From Rosa chinensis (Eukaryota > Streptophyta > Magnoliopsida > Rosales > Rosaceae), in the NCBI RefSeq assembly GCF_002994745.2, contig NC_037094.1:65378989-65442988 (forward strand): 64,000 nt of DNA, read 5' to 3'. Below the pieces are notes generated by a model. The model had not been told where the DNA came from. It made no database searches and worked only from the letters and a program-made list of their open reading frames with translations. Positions within the stretch are counted from its first letter, which is position 1. The number at the start of each line of letters is the position of its first letter. Positions 54,801 to 64,000 of the stretch are shown here, one piece after another. The position numbers and the translations under genes were made by a program.

Positions 54801-56885
54801 AAAAGAGAAGGGTTTTTGCAAAAGATTAAAGATGAAGAAGGTGAAGGATGCAATATATATGGGTTCTTGGAAGTCAATAAGGTGGCCGGGAACTTTCATT
54901 TTGCACCTGGGAAAAGCTTTCAACAATCAAATGTTCATGTACACGATTTGCTGGCATTTCAAAAGGATAATTTTAATGTAAGACATGATCCATGACGTTT
55001 TGTTGGTTTTTTTCTATATACCCAATATATATAGTGAATTTACAAAAGTAATGTTATGAAATCATCACATTTGTTTGAATTAAGTTTTTTGAGACCCATC
55101 TTTGTCAAAGAAGCCATCTAATGAATTTGTGTTATATGATACAGATAAGTCACACAATCAACAGATTGTCTTTTGGAGACTATTTCCCTGGTGTTGTCAA
55201 TCCTCTTGATGGGTATGCTCCTTCCTTTCCTTTTTTTATTTTTTTATTTTTTTGAAAAAAAATCTTTGAATTCCTCTTGGTGATGGTTATTTACATCATC
55301 TACATTGGATACTAATATATGCTTGTGTGTGCTTATATATTGCTTGTTAACCTTCAGGGTGCACTGGACACAGGACAACCCCAGTGGGATGTATCAATAT
55401 TTTATCAAGGTCAGAGTCCAGCAAAATTTTCTTTATAGTTTTTCTTTCCTAATGGAAGCAACATGCAACGTGCATTGTCTCAACTCAAAGCTTGTTAGTA
55501 CAATGTGGTTTTTTTTGTTTACTTAAAAGTATTTTGAAATTCAATTTCTAGAGGAAAATTGATATCTTTAAGGATTTGAATTCACACGATATACTATTTT
55601 CTTTATTATGTCAGCTGCATGCATGATGTGATTGCATGTATGCACAACCACTAAGCATGCAGAGAATATATTTTAGATAGTAGAGGAAGTTTTTTTTTTT
55701 TTCCTCTTCCTTAAGTAGACCAAATTAGCTCATTATTGGACAAATTTTCTACTAGATTTATATCATAGTAATTAAATACCCTTGCATGGCTTCTTTTTTC
55801 TCTACGCTACCTGCTTTCACCACATGCTAATTCTAGTTTTTATAAATAGAATACAATGCCTCTCTTTGTCCCCTTGCATAATCTCTAGCTAGAAGTTGGC
55901 CTTACATATTGTGCCCATTGACTTTTGTTACTTTATAGTAAAATTCAGAATTTCGAGCAAGTTAGTTTGGTACTGCATGATGATTCTCCTAGTTTGTATT
56001 TTGCAGGTTGTTCCTACTGTGTACACAGATGTCAGGGGGCACACTATCCAGTCAAATCAGGTGGGGAAACTCGAACTGAAAAAAGGATAACAGATGTTGC
56101 AAATTTTTGAATTTTGTTGTGTGCCAGTAGAATATAACATTATGCCTTTATAATTGGACTTTGCAGTTCTCTGTCACTGAACATTATAGGGGTACTGAAA
56201 TAGGCAACCTTCAGTTTCTTCCTGGAGTGTTTTTCTTCTATGACCTTTCCCCGATAAAGGTGGGTTTTGTGGCGTATCCAATTCCATAGGAAGTTTTCAC
56301 ATCATTTTCAAGATACTTATCTAGAACACTTTTGGGGATGGGTTCTTTTTTTTTTTCGGTCTCATGTAGCTGATTTGCTTTTTCAGGTAACCTTTACGGA
56401 GGAGCATATTTCTTTCTTACACTTCCTGACAAATGTGTGTGCCATTGTTGGAGGTAATATTGAATGATTATTTTACTTATATAGCAATGTAGAGTAATTT
56501 TCTAGGTTCCTTTGATTTTTTTCATGTTCTCTTATGTATTTATAGTTATGGCATTCCATTTGTCATATGATCATCAACCTTATTAACTTTGTGGTCGATT
56601 GTCATCAATCATCTTGAAAACTTGATCTGACCCTCTGCAACATGTTACATTCTAGAGGTCTTTTCTGTCATTTATTTTTTATTGCAATCTGTGGGTCTTG
56701 GATTTGCTCATATTTTATTGATCTCTTGTCACTGTCATGATCATCTTTCTTTTCTTTCTTATTGTTTTAATGCTAATCTATGCTGTTTTTCAGGTGTTTT
56801 TACCGTGTCTGGAATATTGGATTCGTTTATATACCATGGTCAGAAGGCAATTAAAAAGAAGATGGAAATTGGCAAATTCAGTTAA
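51812..56885 (+). CDS. ERGIC3: ERGIC3 / Erv46-like COPII vesicle cargo receptor, 13 exons, 386 aa
   Basis: Exons: 51812-51953, 52321-52394, 52557-52640, 52785-52865, 53118-53198, 53914-54006, 54798-54977, 55145-55212, 55358-55409, 56007-56060, 56167-56259, 56387-56453, 56794-56885. All twelve introns are GT-AG and phases agree, giving 386 residues, the usual family length. N-terminus MENMMSRLRNLDAYPKINED is cytosolic. TM1 spans about residues 26-46. The luminal domain has conserved Cys motifs YCGSCYGAE and CCNNCEEV and the segment FHFAPGKSF. TM2 lies near residues 340-370, followed by a short Lys-rich cytosolic tail. Erv46/Erv41 proteins cycle between ER and Golgi and retrieve escaped ER proteins. 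Start chosen as the first ATG in frame. No defect seen. Confidence 0.95.
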
Positions 56886-57456
56886 ATGGTTCTGTTGGCG
56901 CAAGTTGCTGCTGTAATTGTTGATTTGTCAGTCAATGGCTTTCCAGACGGAGACGAGATAGGAAAGAGGAGGCATGTAATGAATTCATCAAATGGATTGG
57001 GCTGGCATCATTTGACCACAAACTAAAGTTTTCTCATGAATGGGTTTGATCAAATGGATTAGATTGAAATTTTCTTAATTTAGAGATGCCAAATGCCACA
57101 ATTAGAACAGTTTTGTAACCGCAGGCATGATGTGAATATGCTTCAAAGTTAAAAAAAGACGGCTTTTTCATTTGTTGCAGGATTTTCGACACAAAAAGGA
57201 AGGTTTATGTTGCCGGCTTCCTCTTGCTTTTGAAATGCGAATGACACTGTTCTGGTTCCTTGTGCTTGCTTATCCTTAGATTAGTGTTTAATTTGAATCC
57301 GAGAGTGGGCGACCACCACTTTCCTGGTTACCAGCTGAACACTACTAATTTGGAAATGTTAGGTTTGCTAAAATGAATTTGTTAGGAGTTCCACATGATA
57401 TAGGGTCGACCCAGTTATGGAAGTTTAGAGCTTTCCGCGATGAGGCCTTTGGTTTC
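56886..57456 (+). other. 3' UTR and downstream flank of ERGIC3-like gene
   Basis: No further ORF. The transcript end probably lies within the first 250-400 bp (AATGAATTC and AT-rich stretches), but no single poly(A) signal can be chosen. Confidence 0.5.
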
Positions 57457-57544
57457 CCAATAGTTGAGCTTGCGCTTTAAATAGTGAATTGTTGTTCAAC
57501 CAACACTTCCAATAGTTGAGCTTGCGCTTTAAATAGTGAATTGT
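57457..57544. repeat. 36-bp direct repeat, spacing 52 bp
   Basis: CCAATAGTTGAGCTTGCGCT plus TTAAATAGTGAATTGT occurs at 57457-57492 and again at 57509-57544 without mismatch; a recent local duplication. Confidence 0.9.
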
Positions 57545-57945
57545 GAGAGCTCTTGCTCTCTTTTCTGCCGCGGCCAACCCTAGGGTTGCACCATTTGATT
57601 ACTGATGGTGTTCGCGATGCCTGGCTGCCGAGTTCTCTGAACTTGCGGATAACCTTTGTCCAACCTTTTGGTTGTTGCTTCCGAATGTCGTTGTTTCGTT
57701 GATGGGATTCAATCACTAAATTATTAGCGTGGTGCTGCTCGTTCTCTGGCAGACGTCAAAAGGAGGATGTGGATCCTCAACGAATTGGTGGATCCAAATC
57801 AAATTTGGGATCCCAGATCTTGGTGGTGGCGTCTAGGTGTAGCCCGACATCCACTTCGTAATAAGAGTATTCTTAGGTTTTTCAGTTGAATTTCGAATCG
57901 GCCTAGGGTTCTGAATCGGTCTCTGCATTGACTTTCGAATATTTC
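57545..57945. other. Unassigned stretch before the orphan LTR
   Basis: No supportable gene. Short open frames on the minus strand do not resemble known proteins. Ends with ATTTC, which would be one copy of the target duplication of the Tat-like LTR that follows. Confidence 0.4.
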
Positions 57946-58296
57946 TGTTAATGTGTGTGGCCGAGGGGGTCTAATTAACGTTAGAGAGAAAGAGAGAGGG
58001 AACAAGACACAAGAAGTGGTTCGTCTCCCGCTAAGGCGGGAGACTACGTCCACTTGAAGTGTTGCACTATATGGTTTGGTCCTTGTGGCCCAAAGGGAAT
58101 ACAAAGTATGTAATGAGATGGATTCTAAGTGGGAGGAGGGGTCCCTTTTATAGGTACAGGAGCCCCTCTCCTTTACATGTTTTTCAATGTGGGATGCTAA
58201 AGTCCTATTCTAGTGCATAGAAGCTTGTTGTGAAGGCAACTTGGCAAGCCTTCCCGGCGAGGTCTTGGCCGCTTCCGACTATCACAGTGTAGCTTG

Positions 58297-58724
58297 TGTT
58301 AGGAATTTGACCTAAAATTCCTCTTGCGGAAGCAGACAAGTGCAAAACAATATAGATAAACGATCGAGAAAACAAACACGAACTTGTTAACGAGGTTCAG
58401 CAAAGAACTTTGCCTACGTCCCCAAGCTGCTTGGGTTTCACTATAGAAGAAGAAGAATACACGAACAAGAATACAAGAATCTCTCACAAGAAGTTCTCAC
58501 CAACTCTCAAGACCTCACTTGCTCTCTCTGTTTAATGCTTCAAAGACTTGATCTATTACTACAACCTATGCCCCTATTTATAGATATCTAACTAGACCCT
58601 ATAAGACATTGGAAACCATTACCAAGTAGGATTATGTAAGCAGGTAGGAAACAATCAAAACTCCTTTTTGATCAAGGATTAACAAATCCTTATCCTATGT
58701 GGAATCGGATCCACACACCCAACA
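58297..58724 (-). repeat. 3' LTR of element G (428 bp)
   Basis: TGTTAGGAATTTGACC to CACACCCAACA on the plus strand. Contains CTATAAATAGGGG on the minus strand near 58573-58585, a TATA-box candidate. Confidence 0.92.
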
Positions 58725-58824
58725 ATCTTGCACTTGGGGCCGATTAAGCCAATAGCCAACATTCTTCAATACTCTTCAATCATAGCCAACACAAAACCCA
58801 TTATCACAACCAACATCTCCTTCT

Positions 58825-59293
58825 TCAAACTTGGAGACCAATTGAGGCCAACCACAGCTTTAGTTTACTTATTGACACAGACTTAGTCAACATATCAGCA
58901 AGATTCTCACTTCCTTGAATCTTCAACAATTGCAACACTTCATTCTCCACGAGTTCTCGTATGTAGTGATACTTCACAGGAATGTGTTTAGTACTTGAAT
59001 GAAAAGCAGGGTTCTTTGCCAAGTGAATTGCACTTTGACTATCATCGTGCAATGAACAATTCTCTTACTTTTTACCCAATTCCTCCAACAGACCCTTTAG
59101 CTACACCATCTCCTTACCAGCCTCTAAGACTGCTACATACTCGGACTCCGTTGTAGACAGGGCCACTTGCCCTTGCAAATTTGAGACCCAAGATACAGCA
59201 GTACCACCCACAGTATACACATAACTAGTAGTACTCCGACAAGTATCATGATCTCCTACCAAGTCTGCATCAACATATCCTTGTAGTTCAGCA
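58825..59293 (-). pseudogene. Element G RNase H
   Basis: Copia RNase H end: DDSQSAIHLAKNP, TKHIPVKYHYIREL, NLADMLTKSVS, finishing IGLQV at 58825. The preceding part (about 59050-59290) is interrupted by stops but has CRSTTSYVYTV-like and TESEYVAV-like residues in pieces. Confidence 0.8.
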
Positions 59294-60950
59294 CTACATC
59301 TTGAAACAAAGAGACATATCAGTAGTACCCCGAAGATACCTCATGATCCACTTCACAGCCTCCCAATGTTGCTTTCCTGGATTACTCGTGCACCTACTCA
59401 CAACTCCAACTGCATGAGCAATATCGGGTCTAGTACACACCATAGCATACAATAAGCATCCAACTGCCGATACATAAGGTACATTCTTCATATATTCTTT
59501 CTCTTTTTCGTTCTTGGGTGATTGTTCCTTGGACAATTTAAAGTGAGCTGCCAACAGTGTTCCTACAGCCTTCGATTCATCCATATTGAATCGCTTAAGC
59601 ACCTTCTCAACATACTCCGCTTGTGAAAGTTTCAGAGTACCAGCCACTTTATCACGGATAATCTTTATACCTAAGATTTTCTTCGCCTCACCCAAATCCT
59701 TCATCGCGAACTGGTTTGACATCTCTCTCTTTAACTTCTCAATCTTATTGAAGTCTTCCCCAGCTTTCAACATATCATCCACATACAGTAAAAGAATGAT
59801 ATAAGATTTGTCAAACCTCTTGAAGTAACAACAGTAATCGGATTGACATCTTGTGTAGCCACTCCTACATATGAAAGCATCAAACTTCTTATACCACTGT
59901 CTTGGGGCTCTTTTGCAGTTTGCATACCAAGTCCTCCTTACTAGGTGCTATAAAACTTTGTGGTTGCTTCATGTATATGACCTCCTTCAAATCAACATGA
60001 AGAAAAGAAGTCTTGACGTCTAGCTGCTCCAAATACAGACCTTCAGCTTCCACTAAACCAAGCACCACCAGGATTGTGGTATGTTTCACAATCGGCGAAA
60101 AGATCTCATCAAAATCAATTCCCTCCCTTTGCTGAAAACCTTTCACAACTAACCTTGCCTTGTAACATTTGCTCCCATCAACTTCTTGCTTAATCTTGTA
60201 AATCCATTTGTTATGCAATGCTTTCTTGCCTGTTGGTAACTTAGCTAACTCCCAAGTATTGTTGGACATGAGATAGTCCATCTCATCTTGCATGGCACCC
60301 TTCCACTTATCAGAATCTTTATGTTGCATTGCCTCATCATAACTCACGGGTTCACCACAGTCAATTAACAGCAAATAGTTAGCACAAGGCGAGTATTTAT
60401 CAGCTGGTATTCCTTTAGCACTTCTTGACGATACTCTTGGCACAAAAAGAGTTGTCACGGGCTCATCACTAGGAACTTGTTCTTTAGGTTGTGCGACCTC
60501 AGGAGATTCTTGTTGTTGTCGTTCCTCCCCATGATTTCCCTTAGACATATCTTCATTGGACAATTCTTCCAACCTTGCAAACTGCCGATCTTTTCTTACA
60601 AGATTTTTAGGCTCTGCTACTTGCCTATTCTTGTACATCACCTCTTCATTAAAGATGACATTCCTGCTCCTTACAACTTTCTTATTCTGCATATCCCAAA
60701 ACCTATAGCCAAGCTCGTCACTGCCATAGCCTATGAATATGCACTTTTGAGACTTGGGATCCAACTTGCTTCTCGCACCGGACTCAATGTGAACATATGC
60801 CACGCAACCAAACACTCTTAAATGTGATAGGCCTATCTCTTTTCCACTCCATTTTTCCTCAGGTAGAAGATGATTCAATGGTACTAATGGTCCATAGTTA
60901 ATTAAATAAGCAGCAGTATTAACTACACCAGCCCAAAACATGTCTGGCAA
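59294..60950 (-). pseudogene. Element G integrase C-terminus and reverse transcriptase
   Basis: 60950-60570 holds the integrase tail (MFWAGVVNTAAYLINYGP, HLRVFGCVAYVHI, CIFIGYGSDELGYRFWD). RT follows: ALHNKWIYKIKQEVDG, YKARLVVKGFQQREGIDF, LDVKTSFLHVDLKEVIYM. The frame fails near 59890 before the YVDD region, where YMDDMLKAG (59782) reopens it. The catalytic YVDD equivalent is YMDD. Element-specific start assignments are not possible because this is part of a polyprotein. Confidence 0.87.
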
Positions 60951-60956
60951 TCATGC

Positions 60957-61984
60957 GTGTATCCTCATACTCCTTGCGCGCTCATTCAGAGTCATATTCA
61001 TGCGTTCAGCCACTCCATTCTGCTGTGGAGTTTCGAGAATTGTCTTCTCCATCCTAATCCATTCTCTGCACAATACTCTTTGAAATCATTACCACAGTAT
61101 TCACCTCCAATATCCGACCTCAGACATTTGATCTTCAACCCGGTCTCATTCTCTACGATCGCCTTCCACTTCTTGAAAGTATCAAATACTTCCCATTTAT
61201 TTTTCAAGAAATAAACCCATACTTTCCTTGTGGAGTCATCAATATAAGTCACATAGTACTTTGAGCCACCTAACGAAAGCTTCGGTGCAGGTCCCCACAC
61301 GTCAATATGAACCAACTCTAGTTTTGTATCTTTTGGTGCCTTGCCACCCTTTGAGAAACTAACAACCTTTTGCTTCCCAAATATGCAGTCTTCACAAAGC
61401 CCAATCTTCATTAACTCCACACCATGTAGTTTACCCTTCGACTAAAGTACACCCATACCTTTCTCACTGATGTGCCCAAGTCTACGATGCCATAAGTATG
61501 CATCTTCATTTTTCTCAACGATCGCAGTGCCTTCATTGTTCTCAACAATAGCAACAATATTCAAGGTCATATAAAGTGTCCCTGTCTTGATTCCACGAGC
61601 TAACACCATAGCTCCTTTACACACCTTCCATGTACCTTTCTCAAAGGTAGTGTGACATCCTTCATCATCCAACTAACCCACAGAGATCAAATTCCTCTTT
61701 AACCGCTGTATGTGTCTAACATTGGTCAAGGTCCATGTTCCACCATTTGTCAGCGAAATCTTCACATCACCCCTTCCCACAATCTCCAAGGCTCCACCAT
61801 TAGCAAGAAACATTTTGCCAAAATTACCACATCGGTAATTCACCATGAGCTCTTGTTGTGAAGTTGAGTGAAAAGACACTCCAGAGTCTACGATCCATGA
61901 CTCCAATGGTGCTTTAGTAACGCTTAGTACAAGTGCATCCGAATCAAACTCAATTGTGTTTGCCATCTTCATTGTCTCCTTCCA
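60957..61984 (-). pseudogene. Element G protease and integrase core
   Basis: Protease active site appears as WIVDSGVSFHST (usually DSGAS) near 61860-61900. The integrase zinc motif is WHRRLGHISEKG, then CEDCIFGKQ; the core has VHIDVWGP, TYIDDSTRKVWVYFLK and the region around ENGLGWRRQ. Stops fall at about 61672 and 61441, and a frame change lies near 61030. Confidence 0.87.
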
Positions 61985-62752
61985 CTAGTTACAGTCTCTC
62001 TTGACATGTCCAGATTTCCCACAATGCCAACACCCATCAGACCACTTTCCTGACTTGGACACGCTTCGGCCTTTTCCAGGTGCCCTAGACTTGGACCTTC
62101 CATGATTGTTGTTTGAGTTCTTGTTGAATGTTCTACCTCTATTTTCTATTGAGAGCGCATAACTTGAAGGATCTTCAAGGTTATTTTGTCTTCGCATCTC
62201 TTCATTTAGAAGAATGTCATGCACATCATTAAACTTCAGCTTCTTCGTAGTCCCAGCTCCACTACAAATCGAGTTCACAGTCACATCCCAATCCGAAGGC
62301 ATGGAAGTCAACAACACCAATGCTTTGATGTGTTCGTCGAATTTAACATCCACCGATGCTAGTTGCTCGATAATATCACCAACTATCCCAACTTGCTGTC
62401 GAACAGATATACCCTTACCCATCTTCAAAGTGAACAGCCGCCTCATCAAGTACAACTGTTGAACTGCATTTGGCTTCTCATACATGTTGGACAAACTATC
62501 CATCATCCCCTTCAACGTAGTCTCCTTGATAACAAATCGCCGTACATCATTCGAAAGCAATAGTCGAACGGCTCCAAGGGCCATCCTATCCATCTCGACA
62601 AATTCTTCCTCCTTCATATCTTTTGGGAGCTTGTCCTCTAAAGTCTTAGCAAGCTTCTTCATATTCAAGTAGTCCTCGATTTGTGACCTCCATAGGCTAA
62701 AGTCATTACCGTCGAACTTATCAACCCTCTTCTCAACGTCTTCTACGCTCAT
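61985..62752 (-). pseudogene. Element G gag
   Basis: ATG at 62752 (MSVEDVEKRVDKFDG). Copia gag domain: FSLWRSQIEDYLNMKKL, DSLSNMYEKPNAVQQLYLMRRLF, DVHDILLNEEMRRQ, then a basic Ser/Gly-rich region and the zinc knuckle CWHCGKSGHVKRDC. A TAG directly after DCN (61985-61987) separates it from the protease that continues in the same frame, where glutamine is expected. Confidence 0.9.
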
Positions 62753-62771
62753 TGTTTCCACTCTAGAGCCT

Positions 62772-62786
62772 AAGCTCTGATACCAA
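62772..62786 (-). other. Primer binding site of element G
   Basis: TTGGTATCAGAGCTT on the minus strand, complementary to initiator tRNA-Met, three bases from the 5' LTR. Confidence 0.92.
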
Positions 62787-62789
62787 CTT

Positions 62790-63240
62790 TGTTAGGAATT
62801 TGACCTAAAATTCCTCTTGCGGAAGCAGACAAGTGCAAAACAATATAGATAAACAATCGAGAAAACAAACACGAACTTGTTAACAAGGTTCAGCAAAGAA
62901 CTTTGCCTACATCCCCGGGCTGCTTGGGTTTCACTATAGAAGAAGAAGAATACACGAACAAGAATACAAGAATCTCTCACAAGAAGTTCTCACCAACCCT
63001 CAAGACCTTACTTGCTCTCTCTGTTTAATGCTTCAAAGACTTGATCTACTGCTACAACCTATGCCCCTATTTATAGATATCTAACTGGACCCTATAAGAC
63101 ATTGGAAACCTATTCCCAATGGACATGAAAACCATTACCAAGTAGAATTATGTAAGCAGGTAGGAAACAATCAAAACTCCTTTTTGATCAAGAATTAACA
63201 AATCCTTATCCTATGTGGAATTTGATCCACACACCCAATA
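62790..63240 (-). repeat. 5' LTR of element G (451 bp)
   Basis: Matches 58297-58724 with 23 extra bases near 63110-63133. Its outer end reads CCCAATA, so the terminal CA of the plus-strand view has changed to TA. Confidence 0.92.
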
Positions 63241-63366
63241 GCTTGGATGTCGGGCTACGGGATGCATATCGTTGTTGGGTCCCACCATGGCTTGTGTGCC
63301 CATTAAGAGGGTGTTACTTGTGCTTGTTGATGTAGCAAATCCTCTATATTAGTGGAGGTATGTACA

Positions 63367-64000
63367 AGTCCCCGAAGTCCCTGATGGGAGCATAAATGCG
63401 ACAAATATAATGTGCAATCCTCTACACTTTTCTTAGCTATTTCCTTTAAAAAGTCAGTTTTAACTTTGTTTTCTTTTAGGTAGTTCGTGGAGTGATTCAA
63501 GAGAAATATGAGCTTAAAGGGAGCAACGAAGCCATGATCATGAAGTACTGATGCAGAGGACTAATTTTGACCAACCTTTTAGCCAGAAATTACAAGGGAA
63601 GTCCACGGAAAAAGTTGTGCAAAACAGTTGCTGCAAAGCAGAAAACTACAGTTTCAGAATAAGCTTTCTGGGAACGATTTCGAGGAGAAATTCTTGCATT
63701 CTCTAGATGTAACTTTGAAGAAAGGGACAGCTAACCTTAAAGACATGATGTTATACTTAAACAAGAGCTAAATAACTGGTCAGAAGTGTCAACGAGGTAG
63801 TAGGAAACCAAGCTCAAAGTCGGCTTCTCGATAAGGCAGAAACTGTCAGCTTTTCCGATGATTTTCTTGGAGTTTTTCCAGAAGGTTATTGATCATTCTA
63901 GAATATTTGATGTCATAGAACACGTGGGAGTCAAGAACCATCTAGAAAAGTGGCGAGAGAAAGGCGTTCATTGTCCAAGAAGGAAGCTTCAGAGACAGAA
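63367..64000. other. Right edge: polypurine tract, possible gene exon, unassigned DNA
   Basis: 63367-63381 is the G-rich tract of the orphan Tat-like LTR. From about 63480 (after TTTTCTTTTAG, a good splice acceptor) a short plus-strand frame reads VVRGVIQEKYELKGSNEAMI and stops at 63551; it may be the last exon of a gene, but I do not recognise it. The rest, to 64000, is non-coding as far as I can see. Confidence 0.35.

Larger units (their letters stand above)
58297..63240 (-). mobile_element. Element G: Ty1/copia retrotransposon, TSD GCTTG
   Basis: LTRs at 58297-58724 and 62790-63240, with target duplication GCTTG at 58292-58296 and 63241-63245. On the minus strand the order is 5' LTR, tRNA-Met PBS, gag, protease, integrase, RT, RNase H, 3' LTR, the copia order. 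The domains look closest to the Tnt1/Tork-like group, by impression. Several stop codons break the single long frame, so it is inactive. The two LTRs differ by a 23-bp indel and about a dozen substitutions. Confidence 0.95.
57946..63366 (-). mobile_element. 3' LTR of another Tat-like element, split by element G
   Basis: On the minus strand the LTR begins TGTACATACCTCC at 63366, is cut by element G at 63240, and resumes at 58296. It ends ACACATTAACA at 57946, the same end as the LTRs of A, B and C. Before its start lies a G-rich tract (GGGACTTCGGGGACT, 63367-63381, minus) matching the polypurine tracts of B and C. TATA-like CCTATAAAAGGG lies at about 58146-58157 (minus). Total LTR length about 477 bp without G. 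The rest of the element is missing beyond about 63420. Confidence 0.72.

Noticed and set aside
57838..63258. 15-bp inverted match GTAGCCCGACATCCA between 57838 and 63258
   Set aside because: About a handful of 15-bp matches are expected by chance in a 64-kb window searched on both strands, and flanks do not extend it.

Overview
This is plant nuclear DNA. It has spliced genes with GT-AG introns and several plant-type LTR retrotransposon lineages, and nothing bacterial. The host is most likely a eudicot. My impression is Rosaceae, but the window itself does not prove that. About 80% of the window is transposable-element sequence, mostly nested. The only gene that reads through intact is ERGIC3/ERV46-like, at 51.8-56.9 kb with 13 exons.

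Layout. 1-7462: 5' part of a Tat-type Ty3/gypsy element on the minus strand (element A), split by a 2481-bp solo LTR (165-2645) with a TTAAC target duplication. A sits in an Athila-like element (E, about 7463-16928, minus) that shows gag and protease but no reverse transcriptase or integrase. E also carries a 1055-bp non-autonomous hAT element (7737-8791). 16.9-19.8 kb: a decayed 5' half of a NOC4-like nucleolar protein gene and a tRNA-like SINE remnant. 19834-31698: full-length Tat-type element B (plus, TSD GGTTT). 31704-33161: a CACTA terminus and the 5' end of another LTR element (D, minus). 33162-44640: full-length Tat-type element C (plus, TSD ACAGG), inserted in D's LTR. 44.85-45.08 kb: one exon of an LRR receptor-kinase pseudogene. 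45293-48514: gag-only copia-like element F (TSD GCCTT). 48771-51071: two tandem copies of a 1.15-kb unit. 51812-56885: the ERGIC3-like gene. 57946-63366: the 3' LTR of a further Tat-like element, interrupted by a copia element G (58297-63240, minus, TSD GCTTG).

The most interesting system is in elements B and C. Besides gag-pol with two RNase H domains, each carries between integrase and 3' LTR a separate gene on the opposite strand, with three exons and canonical splice sites. It encodes a roughly 700-residue protein with a domain resembling the 'putative gypsy-type transposon' family, followed by a long coiled coil. Upstream of this antisense gene both elements carry a palindrome and an array of 61-bp repeats. 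Almost all element genes are broken, and many stops are CAG-to-TAG or CAA-to-TAA changes, as expected from deamination of methylated cytosine.
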